The notes beneath the pieces were generated by a model. It worked only from the letters and a program-made list of their open reading frames with translations. It made no database searches and was not told the origin of the DNA. The translations under genes and the position numbers were made by a program. This document shows positions 7,839-16,571 of a DNA stretch of 64,000 bases, one piece after another. Each line of letters begins with the position of its first letter. The stretch's first letter is position 1. The DNA comes from Mucilaginibacter corticis (GTDB lineage Bacteria > Bacteroidota > Bacteroidia > Sphingobacteriales > Sphingobacteriaceae), in NCBI RefSeq assembly GCF_007558865.1, contig NZ_VLPK01000001.1, positions 186,001 through 250,000 of the forward strand, written 5' to 3'.

Positions 7839-9350
7839 ATGACAAATAAGCTAATTAATATAACAACCCTTGGCCAGTTAAAGCAGACCGGCTACAAAAG
7901 CGAATCGGTAAAGGATGAACTGCGTCGCAACCTGATCACCCAGCTTCAAAAGAAAGAAGAAGGTGGCTTTGAGGGCATCATCGGTTTTGAGGATACCGTA
8001 ATACCTGATCTGCAGACGGCTATCCTGTCGCGCCACAACATATTGCTGCTTGGCTTACGCGGGCAGGCTAAAACACGTATTGCCCGTTTACTGGTTAACT
8101 TACTGGATGAATATGTACCATATATTGAAGGCTCAGAATTGTTTGATGATCCGCTGAACCCTATCTCATGGTTCGGGCATAACATCGTACAGGAGAAAGG
8201 TGATGATACACCTATCGGCTGGATCCACCGCAGCGAGCGCTATACTGAAAAACTGGCTACACCTGACGTTACCGTTGCCGATTTGATCGGTGATGTTGAC
8301 CCTATCAAGGCCGCTACCATGAAGCTGACATATTCTGACGAACGGGTTATCCATTTCGGTTTAATTCCGCGTGCGCACAGGGGTATCTTTGTGATCAACG
8401 AGCTGCCCGATCTGCAGGCAAGGATCCAGGTTTCGCTGTTCAACATCCTGCAGGAAAGGGATATCCAGATCCGTGGCTTTAAACTACGTTTACCACTGGA
8501 TATCCAGTTCGTGTTTACCGCCAATCCTGAAGATTATACCAACCGCGGATCAATAGTTACGCCGTTAAAAGACCGTATCGAGAGCCAGATCCTGACGCAC
8601 TACCCGCGCTCTGTTGAAATTTCACGCAAGATCACACAGCAAGAGGCATCGCTTACACAGGCACAACGTACAGCTGTTGAAGCCGACGGATTAGTGAAGG
8701 ACCTGGTTGAGCAGATCGCATTTGAGGCACGAAATTCAGAGTATATCGACAAAAAATCGGGCGTATCTGCACGTTTAACCATATCGGCTTATGAAAACCT
8801 GATCAGCAATGCTGAGCGCCGCATGATCATTAATCATGAGGACCGCACATTTGTACGTATTGCCGATTTCCTGGGCGTTATCCCGGCTATTACAGGTAAA
8901 ATAGAATTGGTGTATGAAGGCGAATTGGAAGGCCCGGCTAAAGTGGCTAATATCCTGATCGGCAAAGCTATAAAAAGCCTGCTGGTTAAGTTTTTCCCTG
9001 ATCCGGAGAAAGCAAAAAAAGCAAAAGCACCTAACCCATACGCCGATATCATCAACTGGTTTAGCGATGGCAACAGCCTTGCAGTGCTTGACGACCTGCC
9101 GCTTGCCGAATATAAAAAGGTGCTAAATTCTGTTACCGGTTTAAAGGACCTGGTTAAAAAATTCCACCCGCGTTTGGTAGAGAGCCAGCAGCTGATCCTG
9201 ATGGAGTTTGTATTGCACGGGTTGGCCGAGTTTTCGCAATTGAGCAAGGGCTTTTTAGATAATGGCTTCGCTTTTTCGGATATGTTTAACAGTTTGTTTA
9301 ATTTGCAGCCTGATGACGACGATCTGGACCTGGACGATGATCGTTACTAA
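7839..9350 (+). CDS. Magnesium-chelatase/MoxR-like AAA+ ATPase
   Basis: The 503-residue protein has a P-loop GLRGQAKT (residues 72-79) and a Walker B region RGIFVINELPDL (181-192), followed by NILQERDIQIRG and the sensor segment FVFTANPEDYTNRG. The usual Walker B Asp is replaced by Asn (VINE), with the Glu kept. The N-terminus starts LGQLKQTGYKSESVKDELRRNL, also typical of this subfamily. The C-terminal third is helical and ends in an acidic tail (DDDDLDLDDD). It very likely acts with the vWA protein encoded 66 bases upstream. The substrate of the pair is not known. Confidence 0.8.
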   Translation: MTNKLINITTLGQLKQTGYKSESVKDELRRNLITQLQKKEEGGFEGIIGFEDTVIPDLQTAILSRHNILLLGLRGQAKTRIARLLVNLLDEYVPYIEGSELFDDPLNPISWFGHNIVQEKGDDTPIGWIHRSERYTEKLATPDVTVADLIGDVDPIKAATMKLTYSDERVIHFGLIPRAHRGIFVINELPDLQARIQVSLFNILQERDIQIRGFKLRLPLDIQFVFTANPEDYTNRGSIVTPLKDRIESQILTHYPRSVEISRKITQQEASLTQAQRTAVEADGLVKDLVEQIAFEARNSEYIDKKSGVSARLTISAYENLISNAERRMIINHEDRTFVRIADFLGVIPAITGKIELVYEGELEGPAKVANILIGKAIKSLLVKFFPDPEKAKKAKAPNPYADIINWFSDGNSLAVLDDLPLAEYKKVLNSVTGLKDLVKKFHPRLVESQQLILMEFVLHGLAEFSQLSKGFLDNGFAFSDMFNSLFNLQPDDDDLDLDDDRY

Positions 9351-9357
9351 AGGATAA

Positions 9358-10620
9358 ATGCAAAGTCAGTTTTTCATTATTATACTACTGGGCCTCGGCC
9401 TGTTATTGTTCGACCAATATTTATTCAGCGGCTTCGCGGCCGCTTTTAAAAAGAAAAAGTGGGCCGGCAAAAAGAGCTTTAAGATCGGCTATACCATATT
9501 TTCTGTAGCGTTGATCATCGGCACGGTAGTCAGTATTTATGTCAAGATCCCGGTTGGTATACGTGCCGGGTTTTTAATGGTGTTTTTTGTGCTAATGATT
9601 GTTAAGGTCACCTTCCTGCCTTTTGTTTTGGCCGATGATATCAGGCGGTTAATTGCCCGCCTTAAACCCAAACCTGTGGTGACATCCCCTGTTCAGGAAA
9701 AAGCGACTATCCCACGTTCAGCGTTTTTAATGAAAGCCGGCTTGATCACTGGGGCGGTCCCGCTGGCATCTATAGGTGTCGGTATATTGGCGGGCGCTTA
9801 TGACTACCGTGTACGTAACCAAACGCTTTACCTGCCTAGCTTGCCTAAAGCTTTTGACGGGCTTAGAATAGGGCAGATCTCTGATATTCACTCAGGCAGC
9901 TTTTATAACAAGAAAGCGGTGTTAGGAGGGGTAGAAATGCTGCTGGGCCAAAAGCCCGATGTCATATTTTTTACCGGCGACCTGGTTAACAGCCGTACAG
10001 ATGAAGTACGCGACTACCAGGATATTTTCAGCAAAGTAAAAGCACCACTTGGTGTATTCTCTACCTTAGGCAACCATGATTACGGCGATTATGCAGATTG
10101 GGCATCGCCGCAGGCTAAAGCAAAAAACCTGCAGGACCTGATAACTACCCATAAAAATATGGGCTGGGATATTTTATTGAACGAGAACCGCCGGTTAAAG
10201 GTTAACGGCGAAGAAATAGGCATATTAGGCTGTGAGAACTGGGGCGAACTAAGCCGCTTCCCTAAATACGGCAAAATGGAGCCAACCATAAAAGGCACTG
10301 AAGACTTGCCGGTTAAACTTTTATTATCGCATGATCCGTCGCATTGGCGGGCACAGATCTTGCCCCACTACCCTCAAATAGATGTTATGTTCTCGGGCCA
10401 TACGCATGGGATGCAGTTTGGCGTGCGTGCAGAGCATTTTCAGTGGAGCCCGGTTGAGTATGTATATAAAGAATGGGCGGGCCTGTATAATGAAGGAAAC
10501 CAGCAATTATATGTAAACGTGGGCTATGGCTTTTTAGGTTTTCCGGGCAGAGTTGGAATATTGCCGGAGATTACGATATTTACATTAAAATCTGCCCATG
10601 CCGCTTTAGCCAAAGCATAA
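9358..10620 (+). CDS. Membrane-anchored metallophosphoesterase (YkuE/YaeI-like)
   Basis: The 420-residue protein has about four hydrophobic segments in the first 150 residues (around 4-28, 43-62, 66-92 and 125-148). A calcineurin-like phosphoesterase domain follows. All metal-binding motifs are present: DIH (176-178), GD (207-208), GNHD (238-241), and SHD and SGHTHG towards the C-terminus. Relatives in this branch include phosphodiesterases acting on lipid or cell-envelope phosphates such as the UDP-diacylglucosamine hydrolase-like YkuE group. It starts 7 bases after the AAA+ gene and is probably co-transcribed with it. Confidence 0.8.
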   Translation: MQSQFFIIILLGLGLLLFDQYLFSGFAAAFKKKKWAGKKSFKIGYTIFSVALIIGTVVSIYVKIPVGIRAGFLMVFFVLMIVKVTFLPFVLADDIRRLIARLKPKPVVTSPVQEKATIPRSAFLMKAGLITGAVPLASIGVGILAGAYDYRVRNQTLYLPSLPKAFDGLRIGQISDIHSGSFYNKKAVLGGVEMLLGQKPDVIFFTGDLVNSRTDEVRDYQDIFSKVKAPLGVFSTLGNHDYGDYADWASPQAKAKNLQDLITTHKNMGWDILLNENRRLKVNGEEIGILGCENWGELSRFPKYGKMEPTIKGTEDLPVKLLLSHDPSHWRAQILPHYPQIDVMFSGHTHGMQFGVRAEHFQWSPVEYVYKEWAGLYNEGNQQLYVNVGYGFLGFPGRVGILPEITIFTLKSAHAALAKA

Positions 10621-10644
10621 CAGCAAATGGGCATTTATTCATAA

Positions 10645-11541
10645 ATGAAAAAACTAATAAAGCCTGTTTTTGATTTTATATTATTCAGTAACTTCTTCAT
10701 GGCCCTATGTGCTGTCGCGCAGGGATTGGTTACCTTCCATTTAATTGGTTCAAAGCAGCCCATTTATACCATACTGGCGCTTTTATTTACTTCGACAATA
10801 GGCATTTATAATTTTTCGATCTTGCTGACAAAGCCTGAGTCACCCGAAAAATCTCCGCATTTACGGGTACGCTGGTTCTTCGCGCATCATCGGCTGATGG
10901 TTACATTTACTATCGTATCCATTCTTTCGCTAATTCCGTTATTCTTTTTAATATCAACTGAATCAAGAATATTACTGATCTTTTTGGGCGTTATATCAGT
11001 TGCCTACAGCCTTCCCTTGTTCACACTTGGCGATCAGAAATTTGGCCTGCGTAATATCCCAGGCCTTAAGCAATTTCTGATAACCCTGGTGTGGACAATG
11101 AGCACTGTTTTATTACCGATACTTGAAGCACAGGATATGCACCTCGCCAATATCAATTTGCGTGATACCACTATCCTGATCGCAAAGCGGTTTTTATTCA
11201 TTGCAGCGTTAACTGTTCCGTTTGATATCCGCGATCTTTTTGAAGACCGCGAATCGGGCCTTAAAACCATACCCGTGGCAATAGGCGAAAAGCGCGCGTA
11301 CCTGTATTGCCAGTTCCTGCTGGCCGGTTACATTGTGTTGCTGTTTTTATACCGTAACAATGGTTTCAACACCGACTTTTTTGCGCTTACCCTAACCGCT
11401 ATTTTAGCCGGCTGGCTTATCTTTAAATCAGAGTGGAAGAAGAATGAGTACTATTATTTTTTTTATTTGGATGGGGTATTGATTGTGCAATATGTGATCT
11501 TGATAGTGTTTAACTGCATGTCACATGGCATCAAACTATGA
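10645..11541 (+). CDS. UbiA-like integral membrane prenyltransferase homologue
   Basis: The 298-residue protein has eight or nine hydrophobic segments. The second Asp-rich motif of the UbiA superfamily is intact (Asp194-Ile-Arg-Asp197-Leu-Phe-Glu-Asp201, then RESGLKTIPVAIG). The first motif, normally NDxxDxxxD near residue 60, is replaced by IYNFSILLTKPESPE with no Asp. This could be a family-specific variant with another metal site, or a protein that no longer transfers prenyl groups. It overlaps the following methyltransferase gene by 17 bases, suggesting translational coupling and a joint pathway, for example modification of a lipid or quinone-like compound. Confidence 0.7.
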   Translation: MKKLIKPVFDFILFSNFFMALCAVAQGLVTFHLIGSKQPIYTILALLFTSTIGIYNFSILLTKPESPEKSPHLRVRWFFAHHRLMVTFTIVSILSLIPLFFLISTESRILLIFLGVISVAYSLPLFTLGDQKFGLRNIPGLKQFLITLVWTMSTVLLPILEAQDMHLANINLRDTTILIAKRFLFIAALTVPFDIRDLFEDRESGLKTIPVAIGEKRAYLYCQFLLAGYIVLLFLYRNNGFNTDFFALTLTAILAGWLIFKSEWKKNEYYYFFYLDGVLIVQYVILIVFNCMSHGIKL

Positions 11542-12145
11542 TAACTCAGCCTGGTTCTATGATAGGCTGTCCCGACTGGTTTACGGCAAAGCGCTAATTA
11601 ATGCACAGGTATACTTATTGCAGTTTATTAAGCCAAATTCAAATATCCTGATTGTTGGTGGTGGTACCGGCTGGATATTGGAAGAACTGGCGAAAATTCA
11701 TCCTACCGGCTTAAAGATTACTTATATTGAAATATCAGCAAATATGATGACCCTGTCAAAAAAAAGATGGGTAGCTGATAACCAGGTTACTTTTATTAAT
11801 AGCGCTGCCGAAGATGTAGCCGCAACTACCCGGTTTGATGTACTCATCACACCCTTCCTGTTTGATAATTTTAAGGAAGAAACACTGCAGAAAATATTTG
11901 CCCACTTACATGCCCAGCTCAAAACCGGCGGCATATGGCTCAACACAGATTTTCAGTTAAGCGGCAAATGGTGGCAAAACGTGCTGTTAAAGAGTATGTT
12001 TATTTTTTTCAGGCTGATCTGTGGGATTGAGACATCCGTTTTACCGGATATTGAAAAGGAATTTAACTTATATAAGTACAACGTAATTGCCGAAAAAACC
12101 TTCTTTGGCGATTTTATACTCTCAATCGCTTACAACAAAAGCTAA
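11525..12145 (+). CDS. Class I SAM-dependent methyltransferase
   Basis: The 206-residue protein starts MASNYDNSAWFYDRLSRLVYG, as in UbiE-like methyltransferases. The SAM-binding glycine motif ILIVGGGTGWILEEL is at about residues 41-55, the acidic end of strand 2 is YIEIS, and TTRFDVLITPFLFDNF matches the motif after strand 4. It overlaps the UbiA-like gene by 17 bases, so the two products probably act on the same lipophilic substrate. A hydrophobic stretch near residue 160 could touch the membrane. The acceptor is unknown. Confidence 0.8.
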   Translation: MASNYDNSAWFYDRLSRLVYGKALINAQVYLLQFIKPNSNILIVGGGTGWILEELAKIHPTGLKITYIEISANMMTLSKKRWVADNQVTFINSAAEDVAATTRFDVLITPFLFDNFKEETLQKIFAHLHAQLKTGGIWLNTDFQLSGKWWQNVLLKSMFIFFRLICGIETSVLPDIEKEFNLYKYNVIAEKTFFGDFILSIAYNKS

Positions 12146-12154
12146 CTAAAAAAC

Positions 12155-12179
12155 AATGGCAACCTTTTGAGTTGCCATT
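12155..12179. terminator. Bidirectional hairpin terminator
   Basis: A 9-bp perfect stem (12155-12163 with 12171-12179) has a 7-nt loop. A T-rich run follows on the plus strand and A-rich sequence precedes it. It lies between the converging methyltransferase and response regulator genes. Confidence 0.8.
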
Positions 12180-12185
12180 ATATTT

Positions 12186-12878
12186 TTATCCGGCGTAAGC
12201 AAATTTATATCCTACCCCTCTTACAGTTTGCAAATATTGCGGGTAATCAGGGTTTGCTTCTATTTTTTTGCGGAGACGTACAATGTGCATGTCCAGCGTA
12301 CGGGTGTTTACGTCGGCGTTATATCCCCATACTTCCATCATTAGCTCCTCGCGGTTAATTACCTTGTTTTTGTTTTTCAGGAAATATAGCAAGATGCGGT
12401 TCTCCAATATAGTAAGCTCAACTTTACGTCCATCACGAATCAGCAAGTGCGTATTTGGATGGTGCTCCATGTTTGCAAATGTGTAGGTTTCTGATTTATC
12501 GTTATTCAGTGCAAATTTTATCTTGTTCTCTATCAGCGCGACCACCACGTCCATATTAAATGGCTTGGTAACATAATCAGATACGCCAAATCCGTAGGCG
12601 GATATTTTGTCGATATCCTGCTGTTTGGCAGTGGTCATTATTACCACGCCTTCATAACCTTTTGCACGCAGATTGGTGCAAACTTCTTCACCTTGTTTGC
12701 CCGGCAGCATCCAGTCAAGCAGTACAATATCCGGTTGTTCCTCTAAGATCATTGTTTCTGCATCGTCGCCGTTATTGGCTTCCAATACTTTATAACCTTC
12801 TGATTGTAAACGCTCTGCAACCAGGAAACGCAGGTTTTCATCATCTTCAACAAGCGCAATCTTAATTTCTTTATTCAT
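12186..12878 (-). CDS. OmpR/PhoB-family response regulator
   Basis: The 230-residue protein has a receiver domain (residues 1-120) with the acidic pair Glu11/Asp12, phosphoacceptor Asp55 in VLLDWMLPG, and Lys105 in VTKPF. A C-terminal winged-helix domain follows (KVINREELMMEVWGY...TLDMHIVRLRKKI...VRGVGYKF). It should be phosphorylated by the kinase encoded 2 bases upstream and bind DNA as a dimer. It is the last gene of the pseudo-peptidase/kinase/regulator operon. Target genes are not evident. Confidence 0.92.
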   Translation of the reverse strand: MNKEIKIALVEDDENLRFLVAERLQSEGYKVLEANNGDDAETMILEEQPDIVLLDWMLPGKQGEEVCTNLRAKGYEGVVIMTTAKQQDIDKISAYGFGVSDYVTKPFNMDVVVALIENKIKFALNNDKSETYTFANMEHHPNTHLLIRDGRKVELTILENRILLYFLKNKNKVINREELMMEVWGYNADVNTRTLDMHIVRLRKKIEANPDYPQYLQTVRGVGYKFAYAG

Positions 12879-12880
12879 AT

Positions 12881-14527
12881 CTAATTTGCGTATGGCAGTG
12901 TTACAATAAACTCAGAACCAACATCAACTTTACTCCTGACGGTTATATCGCCATCCATAAAGTTTACCAGTTCTTTGCAAAATGCAAGGCCGAGGCCAAC
13001 ACTTCCGTTTTGATTATATTGGTTTTCTAATCTATAAAATTTTCTGAATATATTATTCAATTCATTTTTAGGAATGCCGATCCCTTTATCGATAAAAGAA
13101 AATATAATATTACGCTTTTCAAGCGCTATATCTATAAAAAGTTCTTTCCTGTCGGGGTGTGAATATTTATAGGCATTCTCTATCAAATTCTGGAAAACGC
13201 TGCCTAATAACACGGTATCTGTGTAAAAGAATTTGGCATCCTTATCTAATGAATAATCCAATTTAAAATGCGGGTATTTTATTTTAAAAGTATCTATGTA
13301 CCCTTTCACAAACGAATCGATCTTTACCTTATCTTTTTTTATGGTGATGGATTTATTTTCCAACTGCGTAAATGACAGCAATTTGGTCATCAAATCATTC
13401 AGTTTATCGGCCTCTTCATCCAGTATTTTGCCATAGTGCTTACGTTGCCGTTCAGTAAGCTCGTTATCACCTTTAAGGTTTGAGCCCGCAATTTTTATTA
13501 CGCTTACAGGTGTTTTAAACTCGTGCGTAAAATTGTTGATGAAATCATACTGCAGCTTAAACATTTTAAGGTTGACACTCAGGTTTCGGTAAATGAGCCA
13601 GCCTATCAGCATAAAAACCGAATAGATCAAAAACAAGATACCCGCTACCGGTAAAAAGCGGTGATAGATCTCGCCATTCAGGTACTCGCGCGGCGAACTG
13701 AAATACAGCTTATAATCGGCAAAAGCACCAGGTAAGGCCACCTCATCAGTAATGATCCTTGAATGGTCAATATCCGGCGGATCATACGTAACAGGTCTGA
13801 TGTAAATCGCGCTGTATAATTCAGGGTGCACATTTTTTATCCTGAGTTTGTATGGGTCAAGATAAAAGGTCATCATGTTTTGCTTATAAAACGACTCGGA
13901 GTTCCCTGCTTTTTGAAGATCATGATAGCTTTTCAGATCTGCCGAAACAGGGATATTTAAAAAACTGACTTTGCCAGGCCTGGTATTGTAAAACGCGGCC
14001 TGCTGGTCTGCGCCTGGCCCTTTCAGGGTGTCGTAACGTGCTATGTAGTCGTTTAACTTATCGGCCATCTGCCTGAAATCGTTGACGTTGGCGTCATCAT
14101 CATTTTTTGATTTATGCACCAGGCGTTTACCGGGGTAATATTCATAAACCGATTTGGCCGTTATCCCCAGGTTACTATTGGTTATACTACCTTGCAAACG
14201 GCTGCCCACAACTACCTGGAAAAAAACTATCTTATTTACAAAAACATAGTTATGGAAAACAGAATCGGCATATTTAGCAGCAGACGAATAATCAAGCAGC
14301 CCTGAATATAAGTTTATCTCGAAGATCTTATTCTTGTAAAGGTCATTATAAGGGCTGATGGTTTGGTCGGCAACGTTGCTTTTCTTGGATGAGAAATCGC
14401 CCTCAACACTTTTTGAAGTTAACTGGTAAGCCACTACCAGGCCCACAATTAATGTTACCGACACCAGCACCAGGAAGGTAACTATCAGCGTAAAGTTTTT
14501 ACGATAAACCGTGTTTGGCCCTTTCAT
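12881..14527 (-). CDS. Membrane sensor histidine kinase with a large periplasmic domain
   Basis: The 548-residue protein has a first membrane helix (about 13-36), an extracytoplasmic region of roughly 255 residues, and a second helix (about 291-313). The dimerisation domain follows with His335 in NFTHEFKTPVSV, then the ATP-binding domain with FQNLIENAYKYS, DKGIGIPKNEL and GSVGLGLAFCKELV. The periplasmic region shows no domain I recognise. It lies 12 bases after the S9-like lipoprotein gene and 2 bases before its response regulator. This arrangement suggests that the lipoprotein could modulate the sensor domain. Confidence 0.9.
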   Translation of the reverse strand: MKGPNTVYRKNFTLIVTFLVLVSVTLIVGLVVAYQLTSKSVEGDFSSKKSNVADQTISPYNDLYKNKIFEINLYSGLLDYSSAAKYADSVFHNYVFVNKIVFFQVVVGSRLQGSITNSNLGITAKSVYEYYPGKRLVHKSKNDDDANVNDFRQMADKLNDYIARYDTLKGPGADQQAAFYNTRPGKVSFLNIPVSADLKSYHDLQKAGNSESFYKQNMMTFYLDPYKLRIKNVHPELYSAIYIRPVTYDPPDIDHSRIITDEVALPGAFADYKLYFSSPREYLNGEIYHRFLPVAGILFLIYSVFMLIGWLIYRNLSVNLKMFKLQYDFINNFTHEFKTPVSVIKIAGSNLKGDNELTERQRKHYGKILDEEADKLNDLMTKLLSFTQLENKSITIKKDKVKIDSFVKGYIDTFKIKYPHFKLDYSLDKDAKFFYTDTVLLGSVFQNLIENAYKYSHPDRKELFIDIALEKRNIIFSFIDKGIGIPKNELNNIFRKFYRLENQYNQNGSVGLGLAFCKELVNFMDGDITVRSKVDVGSEFIVTLPYAN

Positions 14528-14539
14528 GGCTAACGGTGG

Positions 14540-16429
14540 TTAGGGTTTAACATGCATATTGGCATCAAGAAACTTCTCAATGTCCGCATAGTTTTGCATC
14601 CGCCTGTTTTCGCCGCCCTGTGATCCGCGCTCATACTTGTTAAGAGAATATTTTACAGCCGGGTTATGCTTCTGTAATTCACGAATATAATGATTTACTT
14701 CGCTAATGTTGGCGCGCTGGTCTTTATAGTCCTGGAAAAACAACAACGGGACAGTAGGCTTTTCAGGATGAAATACCGGCGATATAGAGCGCAGCAGGTC
14801 AGCATCCTTTTCCGGGTCGCCAATGGTGGCATACATTTTTTGCAGTATCGGCTTATAGTATGCCGGGGCCGTTTTAATATAGGTAAACAGGTTGATCAGT
14901 CCATTTTGTACAATAGCGCAGTTATACATTTTGGGGTTAAATGTAATAGCGTACAAAGCGGAAAAACCGCCGAAACCACGCCCGTAAATAGCTATTTTTT
15001 TAGGATTGGCAATTTTATTGGCAATAAGCCAGTTTACGCCATCTGTAATGTCTTGCTGAATTTTACCGCCGACTTCTTTAAATCCTGCACTATAAAAAAC
15101 CTTGCCGTAGCCGGATGATCCCCGGTAATTTACCTGGAAAACCGCATAACCCCTGTTTGCCAAAAACTGCACTTCAGAGCTGTAGTTCCAAGAGTCGCGC
15201 ATGCCAAATGGCCCATCGTGCGGTATAACCACTACGGGCAAATTTGTCTGCTGGTCTGTATGGGGCAATGTCAGGTAGCCATTTATTAATGTGCCGTCGC
15301 TTGCGGTATAGCTAATTGCTTTCTTTTCGCAAAGCGCGTTCGGATCAATGCCTGAATAGTCGGCAAGTTTAGTAAGCTTGTTATTTATACGATCAAAAAG
15401 ATATACCGATCCGCGATTACGGTCTGTATAGCTTTGTACAATAAATTTTCGTTCTGCACTATCCCTGTCGGTAATATTTACCTCATAGCCGCTAAGCTGC
15501 TTGTATATAGTTTGGTATACCTCTTTAATTTCGGGGTCAAAAAAATGCTTCTTTGGTTTGGCATCATCCCAAGCTACCAGTTCAAGCCGGCTTTTTCCTT
15601 TTGAATAATCAACCCTTTGAATGTCCGTATTTTTATCGGCGTAAATTACACGGGTTTCCTGTCCCGTAACAGCATTTATCTCAACAAAGGCAGTTTTGTC
15701 ACGCCCCACGTTTGACAGTGCGTAGAAATTTTGAGCAATACCGCTAAAAGCTATAGGCCTTACATAATTCCTGAAGTTATTCCTGATGATTGGTTTAAAC
15801 TTTGCCTTATCATTAGGGCGATATAATATCGTTTCATCAACGCCATCCGTAGCTTTAATCAGGCGGATATTGGCATCAGCATCAACCAGCCACTCTGTAA
15901 TATTACCCGGGTTTACCAGGTAGGTTTGTAATTCGCCACTCTTAATGTTTAACCGGTAAACATCAAAATTGGCCGAATCGCGTTTATTCAAACTTATGGT
16001 TATGATATCAGGCGTTTGCCTGTTTTTATTCAGGATCCTGATACTGGCTTTTCCTTCAGAAAGCAGTACCCTTGTTTTCTGTGTATTCAGATCCAACGCC
16101 ATCATCGGGTGCTCATCGCCCGGTTTTTCCTGGGTGAAAAGTATCTGGTCATCATAGGTCCATGTGTAATCGCCACGTACAGAGAAATCACTGAAAGATG
16201 TCGCCATCATATTCTCCTCGTCTTCAATTGCCTGGATGCAGATATTTTGCTTGCCGTTGTATTTTTTTAAATAAGAAATAAACTTGCCGTCGGGCGATAT
16301 TTTAAAAGCAGTTTTTTCAGGAATTTTAAAAAACTCACTTACAGGTATTTCTGCCGCCTTCTTCTTAACACACGAAGACAAAGCTGCCGCCACAACAATC
16401 ACTAATAAAATCTTAAAACTCCTCACCAT
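14540..16429 (-). CDS. S9 prolyl-oligopeptidase-like lipoprotein lacking catalytic Ser and His
   Basis: The 629-residue protein has a lipoprotein signal (VAAALSSC, lipidated Cys20). An N-terminal beta-propeller region follows (about 35-370) with repeats such as KISPDGKFISYL, then an alpha/beta-hydrolase domain (about 375-625). The hydrolase domain has the expected landmarks PHDGPFGMRDSW, GYAVFQVNYRGSSGYGK and the SPVFH segment. The nucleophile motif GxSxGG is Gly-Arg-Gly-Phe-Gly-Gly at 483-488, so the Ser is Gly485. Asp570 is kept (KDQRAN). The position of the catalytic His, usually in a GHGF motif, reads GSQGG with Gln604. It should not be an active serine peptidase. As the first gene of a kinase/regulator operon it may be a peptide-binding sensor component. 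Confidence 0.85.
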   Translation of the reverse strand: MVRSFKILLVIVVAAALSSCVKKKAAEIPVSEFFKIPEKTAFKISPDGKFISYLKKYNGKQNICIQAIEDEENMMATSFSDFSVRGDYTWTYDDQILFTQEKPGDEHPMMALDLNTQKTRVLLSEGKASIRILNKNRQTPDIITISLNKRDSANFDVYRLNIKSGELQTYLVNPGNITEWLVDADANIRLIKATDGVDETILYRPNDKAKFKPIIRNNFRNYVRPIAFSGIAQNFYALSNVGRDKTAFVEINAVTGQETRVIYADKNTDIQRVDYSKGKSRLELVAWDDAKPKKHFFDPEIKEVYQTIYKQLSGYEVNITDRDSAERKFIVQSYTDRNRGSVYLFDRINNKLTKLADYSGIDPNALCEKKAISYTASDGTLINGYLTLPHTDQQTNLPVVVIPHDGPFGMRDSWNYSSEVQFLANRGYAVFQVNYRGSSGYGKVFYSAGFKEVGGKIQQDITDGVNWLIANKIANPKKIAIYGRGFGGFSALYAITFNPKMYNCAIVQNGLINLFTYIKTAPAYYKPILQKMYATIGDPEKDADLLRSISPVFHPEKPTVPLLFFQDYKDQRANISEVNHYIRELQKHNPAVKYSLNKYERGSQGGENRRMQNYADIEKFLDANMHVKP

Positions 16430-16571
16430 TTATACCGTTTCAGCTCAGGTTAATTTATAATCAGCTTAAATTATAAATTTAACTTAGCTTTATTAAAAAT
16501 GTCACTACAATTTTACCCGATGTTAGCGTTATATGATTAACCGTTAACTATTAAATATTTATTTTTATACA

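Noticed and set aside
6675..9350. Magnesium chelatase for chlorophyll synthesis
   Set aside because: Only the ATPase and vWA folds resemble ChlI/ChlD; there are no porphyrin or photosynthesis genes in the window.
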